Source: Coffea arabica (taxonomy: Eukaryota > Streptophyta > Magnoliopsida > Gentianales > Rubiaceae). Taken from it: DNA of 64,000 bases. Positions 53,913 to 64,000 of this stretch are shown piece by piece. Position 1 is the stretch's first letter, and each line of letters begins with the position of its first letter. The notes under the pieces are model-generated. The model searched no databases, was not told the origin of the DNA, and saw only the letters and a list, made by a program, of their open reading frames with translations. Location of the stretch: positions 9,246,501 to 9,310,500 of the forward strand of contig NC_092323.1 in NCBI RefSeq assembly GCF_036785885.1. Direction: 5' to 3'. The translations under genes and the position numbers were made by a program.

Positions 53913-56900
53913 ATGGCGAACCACCACAACCACCAACAGCAGCAGCCGCGAACTCGGAAGGACGACCCGTTTTTACTCAAATACAACGCCGATGACCTCC
54001 GAATCGCCTCCGAATTCCTCTCCAATTGGCTGCCTTTTCTCTCCCGAGGGCTTTGCCGTCGCTGCACACAAACCCTCTCCGATCTCGTTCGATCCCTTGA
54101 TCCCGGTAGTACTCCTCTCTCGCAAATCCTTGCACGCTCGAAGTTTTCTATATTGAATTGCATCTGAATTATCAATATTCTTCTTGCATATTTGTACTAT
54201 TTGGCTGTATTCTTCACTATTACCAGTTTTTGTTTCATTCTTCTCTCTTGGAGTTATATGTCATCCGTTTATCTTATTCTGTAGAATTAATGGGACCTGG
54301 GGTGCTCGAGGAAAAAGTATACGTATACGACAGCAAAATTAGTTGGGTGAAGTGCGGACGAAAAGTTTTCTTTTTTTCTTTTTTTAAAGAGCTGAGCTTT
54401 GACATATTTATTTAAGAAGATAATAGAGCTTGTAGGGGAGAAAGCAAGCATACCCCTTATGATCACATATATCAGAAAAGAGGTCAATATCAAAAATTAA
54501 GACGATTATAGTCAAGGGATTACAAGGCAACCCATTTGATGGACAGCCCACTTGAGTAATAGTTCTCTGCTCTCCAATCTTCATAGATGGCACAGCTCCA
54601 GGCAGGGCGCGGTGCACGATCTTTGATTCTTAGTATCCAAATTTTGTAGATGGCTGCACATGGATATGTAAGAGATTAAGTCCTGAAATTTAACCAAACT
54701 AGATAAGTTTCTTTCTTTTAAGTTGAATATGCCCAACTATATAGGCTTCACCGGGAAAAACTCATAGTTGATCAGCTTGTATACCCAAAACTCGAGGTCT
54801 AATCCTTGTGACAAATGTGTTTTTACATGTTAACCTGGTTGTAAAAGCATACTTAGGCATATAGTTCTCAGGTGATGCAGCCCTTGCAAGGGGAGAGCAG
54901 ACCCTTTCCTAATCTGCAAATGCAGATTTTGCAATGTATTTCCAGATTTAGATACATTAGGTCCAGAGTGGTCTAATCCTGACTTCACAGAATGATCTGC
55001 CTAATTCCGAATTCTGCAAGTATAGAATTTGCAATGTAAGGATTCTGATGCCAGGGTAGCTTTCTCAGAGACCTGACTTCAGCGTAGCCCTTCTACCTTT
55101 TACTACTAGTGAATCTAAGGAATCTTTTTTAGTTGTTTTAGTTGGACTTATTGAGCAGGCATCATTATTGAGAAATATAGAAGAGATGATAGGGTGAATG
55201 GCTGTAGTTTCCTGTTCTATTTTTGCCAGCACTATGGAGGTTTTGTGGGCAATTAACATCCAGTAGAGTTTGATTATTAGGTAAGTGAAGATTTCGAGCA
55301 TGTCAGTTTTAAAAAAATGTAATGCTAACTTTAAGATATTACTGTTGTGCTCAGTTTTGTTGTTCATGGTTTTTATTTGATGAGTTGTCTAATGTGCTTC
55401 GGTGTTTCTATGAATGTAGGGGCCGAAGAGAACCCAGTAGTTTTGACTCTGAAAAATATGGACATTAGTGGATGTGACAAAAACAACTGTGACACTACCT
55501 CACTTGGAAATTGGAAGGATGATGTAGATGTGAATGAGATTGCTGATACAAATTCATTAGGGTCCTGGAAAGATGGTGTAGATGGGTCATCAGAGCCTGT
55601 TGCTGAGATGGAGTCTGAGGCCTCCACAATTGAAACATCAAGCTCATATCCTGCACTTTTTGAAGCTCCTAGGGAGAAAATGTCGTGGGCTGATATGGCT
55701 CAGGAGGATGAGCTTGAGGCAGAGGAAGAGAATGAAGTCACTAGTAGGCAGGTTGGCCATGCGAATGGTGTTGCCGAGGAGAATTTAACAGTCCAGGAAG
55801 TTAAGCAAAAGACACAGTTGTCAAGGGAGCAAAGAGAGTACATTCGATTTACTAATGTGAAAAGAAAGAAGGATTTTATGTGTTTGGAGAGAGTTAAAGG
55901 CAAACCTGTTAATATACTTGACGGCCTTGAGCTACATACCGGTGTCTTTAGTGCTGCAGAGCAGAAGAGGATAGTTGATTATGTGGAAGTGCTTCAGGAG
56001 ATGGGAAAGAAAGGCGAATTAAAAGGTAAGTCAATTTATCCACCAATTTTATCCATATAAACTCTGTTTTATTGTTATTCTTTTTTTTTTATTTTTTATT
56101 TTGTGGCTAAGACGTATAATAAACAACCTTTTTCTTTGGTGAAGATGTAAGAACAGGATGGTAATGCAAGAAAAAACTTATGGAAAATCTTTTTGTCTAT
56201 ACATGCATGCTTACAATGAGTCTGAGAGTAGTTGAAATGAAATTTTACTATTTACGGAAGAATTTGATGCTTATGACAATTATCCAGTCTAGCAGATTTA
56301 TTCACTGAATTAATTGCTGCTTGTTCCCAAAAGCAAACTTGAACAGGAAGGGCAATACTTCTATAGAGACTTCTTCTAGTTGCTTTAAATTGTTATTGTA
56401 GTGGTATCTGTAAATGGCCTGGCACTGAAGTGTCTGAATGATTTTCTCAGCACGCACTTTTACTGCACCACAGAAGTGGATGAGGGGCAAAGGTCGTGTT
56501 ACTATGCAGTTTGGTTGCTGCTATAATTATGCAGTGGTAATTTCTTCTGCTCATTGCTATTAGTGCCCGCATTTTGATTAATCTTGTTGATAGTTTCCAA
56601 CAGGAAACCTTACAACTTGATCTCTTGCACGTGACAGGATAAAAATGGTAATCCTCCGGGTATCCTCAAGAATGAAGTCGTCGATCCTCTTCCTGACCTC
56701 TTTAAGGTCATGATTAAAAGGCTAATCAGGTGGCATGTCCTCCCGCCATCTTGTGTTCCAGACAGCTGCATTGTCAATATCTATGATGAGGGGGACTGTA
56801 TACCCCCTCATATCGACAATCATGATTTTGTTCGCCCATTCTGTACTGTGTCATTCCTTAGCGAGTGCAGTATTGTATTTGGATCAGATTTGAAAATCAT

Positions 56901-57578
56901 TGGTCCAGGCGAGTTTTCTGGTTCTGCAGCCATCCCGTTGCCTGTTGGGTAAGTCTTTTTTTTTTTTTTTCGTTTGGGTGTCTGTGTGTGTGTCTTTCGC
57001 GATTCAGTCACAGCTTTTGTTTCTTATGCCTGAGTCTAGATGTGCTTGAGAGTTTATAATTTATCAGTTGTCGCTATGAATGTAAGGGATCATTTTTTGG
57101 CTATGATGTTGCTTCAGATCTGTTTTTGTGTTAAATGGGAATGGAGCTGATATAGCTAAGCATTGTGTCCCAGCTGTTCCCAGCAAAAGGTACGTATCCA
57201 AGCTTCATGACGTATTTTTGCACTGTCATTTTTTTTTTTGAGATGCTTACGCCTTAGTTATATATATATATATATATACCCAGGATATCGATTACATTCA
57301 GGAAAATGGATGAATTAAAACGGCCAATAGGTTATGTTCCTGAACCTGATTTGCAAGGTCTACAGCCACTGACTTACGGAGTAGATAGGCCAAAGAAATT
57401 GACTTCTCCAAAACCAAGGGGATTTGGGAAAAAGCTGGTAGTCAGAAGAGATGAGGGAGATGAAAACAGCAGTGAAGCAAAAGGATCAATAGAGAGGGGT
57501 TCAAATGTACGTCAGTCAAATCGAACTCGACAAGGTTTTGTAAATAGGCGAAACGTAAAGCTGTATTTGGAAAATTAA
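53913..57578 (+). CDS. ALKBH9B: ALKBH9-type RNA N6-methyladenosine demethylase
   Basis: An AlkB-family Fe(II)/2-oxoglutarate dioxygenase. Plant ALKBH9B removes m6A from RNA. Six exons join in frame: 53913-54105, 55420-56025, 56451-56536, 56638-56948, 57118-57189 and 57284-57578 (520 residues). The N-terminus has DDPFLLKYNADDLRIASEFL (about 17-36), typical of this plant clade, then an acidic linker (EMESEASTIETSSSYPALFE) and the EAPREKMSWADMAQEDEL stretch. The dioxygenase domain starts near residue 200 (FTNVKRKKDFMCLERVKGKP). It contains the iron ligands of HIDNHDF (His353, Asp355), the second histidine in DIAKHCVPAVPSKR (His414) and the 2-oxoglutarate-binding Arg in RISITFRK. The basic C-terminus ends FVNRRNVKLYLEN. 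The 1.3-kb intron 1 separates the N-terminal exon. Assignment to ALKBH9 over ALKBH10 rests on the N-terminal motif from memory. Confidence 0.88.
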
Positions 57579-60500
57579 GGGTTATGTTGAAGTTGATCCA
57601 GAGTTGTGTATGGATTCTTTTGCCGCCACATCCAGTGGAAAAAGGAGCTGTTGGTTGTTGGCATGCTTTCCTTTGTACATGGTGGCTTCATCATCTTGCC
57701 TTGCTTATGTAGGTGGCGCAAGGAGATAACAAATTTGTGACAGCTGAATCATTAATTGTCCCCGTCTCTTGATTTCTTTACTGCTTGGTGAGAATATTAC
57801 ACAGCAATGGGTCCTGTGACAGATGATTCAGATTATCATCTCAAAGAAGCGTTTAGTCGGATGTAAAGATTTATGGCTGGGTAAGTAAGTTCTCGAGTCA
57901 ATATTAAGCCTTTTAAGGTTTCCAGTCTCTGGATGATACGTTACTACTATTTGCCCGTGTCTTGTGTGGGGCAAATGAACGGAAGCTATCAGCAGCTGCA
58001 TCAAATCAGCTATGCGATTGGATTATCTCTAGTTGATTGGTTGTGACAGTAGCAAGCCATTGTGGTTTGATGTTTCTTTTTTTTTTTTTTTATATATAAT
58101 TATTCTCCAATTTCATTTCAGAGTGCAAGTTGTACAACGAGATTTGTAGTTGTCTTTTTCGGTCTAATTCTACTTGAAGGTTGGATTGCATTATAAGTTC
58201 ATTGTATCAACATTTTAACACACTCCGGAGATTACATAAAATATAATGGATTCCTATTCTTCTGCTGTGGCCCAAGTTCATCACCAGTTGCCTCGATTCT
58301 GCAATTCTTGTACAAATGGTCTATCATGGACATTGCTTTTTTTTTTTTTTTTTTTGAAAAAAGGAAGGTTTGATAGAAATTTCGTGATCCTCGTTTGATA
58401 ACATTTATGTGCTTCAGTATCAGTGGTGCCTTGACGTCGAGTGTATTACACTAACAATACGTCTGCGCCGGAAGAGTCGTAAAAGCTGCTGCTTTATTAA
58501 AGGAAGAGGATATGTAGAAAACAAGTCTCTCGCAGCATTTTTAGAAGAACTAGGCAGGAATTAAAGTAGACTGCCATTAAATTCTGCCGTAGACTGCTTT
58601 ATTAAGTTCTTTATCGTTTCTTTCCCACATCCATTTATTTATCTCCGTACTTGCTTTCCAATCTTCATGGAGAACAAAGAAACCCCATCTTAATTTTGAC
58701 CATAAAATGAGAGGAAATGAAAGAACGAAGATAAGATAATAGGAGTCTACAAGGACCACACTAAAGCAAATCCCAGTGACTGTTTACAATTCACATTTTC
58801 ACAACACCCTTATTCAGGAAAACATTACAGTCAAACAGTCACAGAGGAGAAATTATTTGTGGCCCTGTTTTACCTATTCAGAGATTCAGTCAACACAAGG
58901 GCAATTTGAGTCAATTAGGGGGCTGTAAATGTACAATTAACTCCAAACTGTCGTCTGTTCGTCTATGCGGTCCAAGCAACTGAACAAGAAGGCATGCACA
59001 GATTTGGGTCCTATGTGTTAAACCCCCAAAGTACATTGAAGCTGGGGTCCACCTAGAATACTACCTAGTGAGGAGTGAAGACTGAAGACTGAAGAGCGTA
59101 GCAGTAGTGAAAAAAAAGTACTACTACTACTACAACATGAAAGCTCCCTCTTCCATCATCACAGCCGTCCATAACTCAGCAGTAACTGCTGTCTAGTCCA
59201 TGGCATGCACACTTGTACGTGGGAACATCATCCATTCTTGGCAAGTTTGCTTCCTTCACGCATATCAAGTAGTCCCATAAAATTGGCAATTGAGGGGGGT
59301 GAGGGGTATTCATTTTCGACTTTCACATCTCCCAAATTTATTACAAGTTACCACAATACACAAACAATGAAGTAATGCCTTGTAGCTGCAGTTTCCTTTA
59401 TTTGGGGTTTTTAGTCTCTTTGTAGAAATTAACAAAGTCAGAAAGCAGAAAAAGAAATTGATCGCTAGCACATATAATGTATAGGGAGTGCGTGAGAGAG
59501 AGGGAAGAAATCTGAGGGGGATGATGATGATGAGAGTAAATCTTTGGAGATATGGAAGAGAAAACAATTAATAATAACATCAAGAAGATGCATGATTACC
59601 CGAAAGAAAAGGGTGAATAGAGGCCATAGTAGTGAAGGGTTTTGCAATTTGCACCCTAGGATTTGGTTAGGTCACTACTTACATATGAGGTAAGCTGTAG
59701 CAGACCAAGATTTGGGATATATTAAGAGAGGACATGGGACAGGGGTTTTTGAGCTAGCTTTTGCTGGAAAATCAACCTCTAAAGAAACGGTACTCTTGAC
59801 TGTGATCAACAACAAGAAGGAATAGTGCTGCATTTTTTCGTGTCCTGGCTCATCAGTCATCAGTCATCAGAGGGATGAAAGAATGAAAAACTAATGAAAT
59901 ATTGCAAGAGAGATAAGTGGTCATGATGATAGTGTCAATAATGCAATCTCAAAAGGTGAACCCCGAGACAGAGGCCCAAGAGTCTGCAATAGTAGTCAGA
60001 ATTTTAGGAGAAAATGGAGGGATGAGACTGTTAAGGCAGAGGATGAATTCCAGGGAAATACTGAATGAATAGTTCCAATTAGTTTGTGCATGCAGACAGT
60101 GATGAAAGGACAGTATAGTGGCATTTCCAATAAATTACTCCTATGACATTAATTTGCTGTAAATTCTTTCTTTTTTTGGTCAGATTACTAGCTTTGGAAC
60201 TTCTTCTTCTTCTTTTTTTTTTTTTTTTTTTTAAAGAATACCAGATTTTCATTTCTTTATGCATGTCATTACAATGCAATCAAAACTTAAAAGGGATCAT
60301 CATATTTAGGAACTTGAATTAATACTTTAAGAGTTCATCCAATTTTGTATGGTGATTTTTTTTTTTTGGAACGCAAAATTGCGATTAGCTGGGTGCATGT
60401 TATTTACCTATGTGTATTAAATGAAACATCATGAATTCAGGGGCAAATATCCAAACATCCTGACCACCAGAAAGAATCACATAAACTCTGATCTCATTCC

Positions 60501-63244
60501 CGGCTCTGGGGTGCTCTCTCCAATGACATTCGCTCTGCAGTGGAATTGCGGCAACTTGATTCAGATTTCAGACCACCTCGAAAACATAATATAACAGCAC
60601 ATCAAAATATATGCCATAGCTAAGGCCATCAAGTTAGTTAACATTGGATTTCTCTCTCCCTCACTCTCTCTTTTTCCTTTTGTTATTAGCTAAATTCAGC
60701 ATACTATTTTATGTATATCCAGCGTGGTTTTCTTTGCAAGCCAATTACTTGCACAAGAAATGTCGCGTTTCAGCTGTTTACTACTAGTAGTTGTTCCTGT
60801 GGTTTGAAGTATGAATTCTATGTTTTTAATCTAAAAAAAAACTGTCAAAGGCATAATGTCCAAATCTTGTGATTTGTACATTTGAGAAAGAACATAAAAA
60901 CAGCCAAAATCACAACACAACCTGAAAGAATCCTCTATGATCAGATCATTCCCATGTTTGTATAACCCTGATCACAAAATATTAAACCCTTTCCCAGCAC
61001 AGAAAATCCCCAACTTGATTCCCTGATTTCCCTCTATTCATTGGCAAGTGCAAATGTTTTCCGGAGTAAAACTCGATTACACATAAAACCCTAAACAAGG
61101 TTACTCTTTTTGGTGAGATATGAAAACAAATAGACTGGTATTCACAGGGACTAAGACATTCAGCAAACATAGAAATGTTTACAGCCAGCGTGCTCATTGT
61201 AAATTACACATGAAGAGGAAAATCTGCAACAAGGCCGATCTTAATCGGGTACTACCTAAGCTTATCTAGCTATAGCACATAATGCTAGCTATCACTCACT
61301 GCAGCTGCAGACAGAAAAGAGCAAAATGGAGTGATATTTAGACCAGATGTTGAGGGTTTCGGAGATAGATAGCGGCGTTAGGAAAAAGAACCCTGAAAAT
61401 GATGGAGCTTTTTTGTCATCTTCGAATCAAAATCTGATCATCTTCCTCCAATTGAAATGCAATATGCATGTAGTACGTACTACTTCTGCTGCTGCTGCTT
61501 GTACCCTTACTGCTCCCCTCCAGAGAGAGACATAGCAAATTAGCAAATAGCGATAGCCCCCTACCACTTCTACTAAATGCTTTGCATTTATTTTGGGAAC
61601 GCGTGCTGCTCCTTCATACTTCATAGCAGAAATGACTCCAGACCTGATTCTCTATCCACCATCAGCATCCTCCAACTTTGCCCATCTCTCCTACAGTTTC
61701 AAAAAGGCTTCCCTACATTCAATTGTGGGTTCAAGCATCTTTAACAATTACAGTATATGTAGCACCATATACTGTTTTTAAGTAACTAGACCAGATGAAA
61801 GATTTTGAGCTGCATCCATAAATTATCTTCATTATCTACTGAAAGGAATTAGGATTTCAACTATCCAGTTCCTTAATCGATCCCAACAACCCAACGGGTT
61901 ATAATAAACAATCTAAGCTAAAACTCTTGAGCCCTTTGACTGCAACAGCCCAAACCCTGATGATAACCACCCAAAAAGAGAGGGAAAAAAATGAAGAAAG
62001 AAGCCAATAGTGGGAACATGGGAATATGTTATAGTTGTAGAGTACTGAAGCATGCGTAGGTAATTCCACTGTCACTTTGAGGCATTCTAATCACTGACAT
62101 ACAATGAGAGTGAAATTTTTAATTTGAGAAATGGGTTCTCGTCTTGGTCTTTCTTGCGCCACCAAAAGTCCCACCAGGCCGCCTATTGCAAGGAGATTAT
62201 CCTTTCCTGAAGCAATGGTAATGCTGGAGGAATATTCATTCTCTATCATCTCATTTTAGGTGCTTTTAAGTTATTACTCATCAACAAGTAATCTTCAGCG
62301 ACTAACAACTTATAATCTTCATCCTTAGCTGTTTATACAGAATTGACTTGAAAACTGTCTTCCAAGTCGTTAATGGTAACAATTAAACTATTAACTATCA
62401 AGCTTAATTTCCAAAAACTAAAAAAAAAAAAAGCAAATCACAGATATGGAAGGGAAGGTTAAATATATAACTGGACAAGGGCTATTCTGATTTTTTAAAA
62501 ATCACAAATCATCTGATTAGGCCTTCGAATGAGTGTAAGTACGGTTAATGATTACCATTTTCACGACCATGTCTCCCTTTACTTCTTTGAGCCATATTAC
62601 ATTACTCGACTAGAAAAAGGGTTCCTTTAGTTGGCTATAAAGTTAAGACTTTCACCCATTAGAACCCTGAGGGTAACTCACCATCTGCAGGGGTGAATTT
62701 GAAATTTGGCTTTTAGGGTCTGGTAAGAGGGGCCATATCCTAAGAAAAACAAAAGAAAAAGGTAGTAAATCACAACGGAAAATCATAGAGAAGCAAGCTT
62801 CATTCATTCTTTCATTCAGAAGCTCGACTTTTCTCTTCCTTCCAATCAATACTGCATATCATGTCATTCCTCATTCTTTTTTCTGTGAGTGAGCTTATGT
62901 CCTTGCATTTATCAAGGTAGCTTTGATATATGCCTTTTCATCCAAGCAAACTTCCTCTGAAACCCTCTCTTTCTAGTCCCTCTTTTGTCCCTTCCTTTTT
63001 GTTATCCTATCGCTCTGTCAACTTCAGTCCTTCTCCCTCAGATATCTCGGATATCCTCTCTTTATCACCTCCATGTGCCTCTTCCTCCACCCCTTTTTAT
63101 ACTTGTCTTATTCTCACCATCTCATGCATTCCATTCTCACCAAATTTTCTCTCTCAGTCTGTTCTCTCTCACTCTCTCTCTGTGAGTCTGTTTTGCTGTT
63201 TTGTTTGCTTCTCTTTGTAACCTTTCTCTAGTTTCCAACCTATC
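57579..63244. other. Long stretch without a gene; WUSCHEL upstream DNA
   Basis: About 5.7 kb. The first part is the 3'UTR of the ALKBH9 gene. The rest has T/A runs (about 58080, 58342, 60212, 60360), (CT)n patches near 60650 and 63165 and no exon chain I recognise. The last about 300 bases are pyrimidine-rich and probably the WUSCHEL leader, with a TATA-like TTTTTATACT at about 63094-63103. WUSCHEL genes often have long upstream control regions, so part of this stretch is likely regulatory. Confidence 0.5.
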
Positions 63245-63914
63245 ATGGAACCCCAACAACAACAGAACCATCAGCAGCAGCAACAACAAAACCAGCTGGT
63301 GCCAAATGAAGATGGGGGCTGTAGTAAAAACAGTTTCTTGTGCAGGCAAAGCAGTACCAGGTGGACTCCCACCACTGAACAAATAAGAATCTTGAAGGAT
63401 CTTTATTACAACAATGGAGTTAGGTCTCCAACTGCTGATCAGATTCAGAAAATCTCAGCTAAACTCAGGCAATACGGCAAGATTGAAGGCAAGAACGTCT
63501 TTTATTGGTTTCAAAACCATAAAGCTCGTGAGAGGCAGAAAAAACGCCTTACCACTGATATATCTGCTATGCAAAGAGGTGTTTGGAGATCTGATTATCA
63601 AGAATCCATCTGCAGTACCAAGTACCCTAACATCACTTCTGGTGATTTCTAAACCTCCCTTTTTTTCTGCCCTTCCTCCTGCATAAATTGAAATGTTACT
63701 ATATATTACTGTAACTAGTGTGTGTGTGTGTGCGTGTGTTCCTTTTTTCACATTTTAGCGTTTTCATATTCAAGATCTTTGAGGGTTTTCGGGGGAAACT
63801 TTTGGTTTCCTTACAGGTGCTCCCTCGTCATCAGCTTCTGTAGGTGGTCTGCATGCTGCTGGCCAGGTGGGAAATTATGGTTATGGATCTTTTGCAATGG
63901 AGAAAAGTTTCAGG
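63245..63914 (+). CDS. WUS: WUSCHEL homeodomain transcription factor, first two coding exons
   Basis: WUSCHEL is made in the shoot organising centre and keeps stem cells active; it regulates CLAVATA3. Exons 63245-63641 and 63817-63914 join in frame (165 residues); the rest lies beyond the right edge. After a Gln-rich N-terminus, the WOX homeodomain covers residues about 37-101: [20 protein letters not shown], then [19 protein letters not shown] with the insertion typical of WUS, and recognition helix [29 protein letters not shown] and [15 protein letters not shown] match the asterid form of WUS as I recall it. The acidic region, WUS box (TLxLFP) and EAR motif are not in this window. Intron 1 is 175 bp with a TG microsatellite. 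Exon 2 ends at AGG/GTTAGT. Confidence 0.93.
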
Positions 63915-64000
63915 GTTAGTCTACACATACAAAAGCTGAATTAAAGTTTAAAGCTTTGAAACTCTACAGCTTAATCCACTCAAGCAAAAGAGATCACAGT

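Overview
The window is nuclear DNA of a flowering plant. Its genes are split by many GT-AG introns, several with small exons, and spaced by AT-rich DNA full of microsatellites, MITEs, Helitrons and LTR elements. The protein families (SAUR, WUSCHEL, plant-type Pin1, ALKBH9) are those of a eudicot. The WUSCHEL start reads more like the asterid (tomato) form than the Arabidopsis form, so an asterid is my best guess. This is an inference from memory, not a search.

Layout. 1-5 kb: first exon of a Pin1-type prolyl isomerase (minus) and an MsrA5-like gene (minus). 5.3-12.2 kb: DPMS1, dolichol-phosphate mannose synthase (minus, 8 exons), whose first intron holds a complete-looking young Copia element. 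13.2-19.7 kb: a composite locus with about 550 bp of sequence directly duplicated around a 1.15-kb copy of DNA also found at 39.2-40.3 kb; the second 550-bp copy is split by a 4.3-kb solo LTR. 20.8-22.7 kb: SMD3 (plus). 22.7-28.7 kb: no clear gene, one MITE. 28.7-29.0 kb: a SAUR gene (minus). 33.1-35.2 kb: YAF9A/GAS41-type YEATS gene (minus). 35.6-36.1 kb: hAT-type MITE. 37.1-39.8 kb: plant coiled-coil gene (minus). 40.3-47.7 kb: repeat-rich zone with a small MITE, a Mutator-like MITE, two Helitron 3' ends facing each other, a broken GH9 endoglucanase exon and an element with long inverted repeats. 47.9-50.9 kb: four-finger RanBP2-type zinc-finger gene (plus). 51.3-51.8 kb: small membrane-protein gene (minus). 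53.9-57.6 kb: ALKBH9-type RNA demethylase (plus). 57.6-63.2 kb: no gene seen, probably including upstream control DNA of WUSCHEL. 63.2 kb to the right edge: first two coding exons of WUSCHEL (plus).

The genes are not an operon or cluster. They are independent housekeeping functions (protein folding and repair, glycosylation donor synthesis, snRNP core, chromatin reading, RNA demethylation) plus two developmental genes (SAUR, WUS). All exon joins were read by hand from splice sites and reading frame. I did not find a new defence-like or otherwise undescribed system. The most informative structures are the duplication with filler at 13-20 kb, the nested elements at 45-48 kb, and an MsrA-family protein with serine at the catalytic cysteine position.
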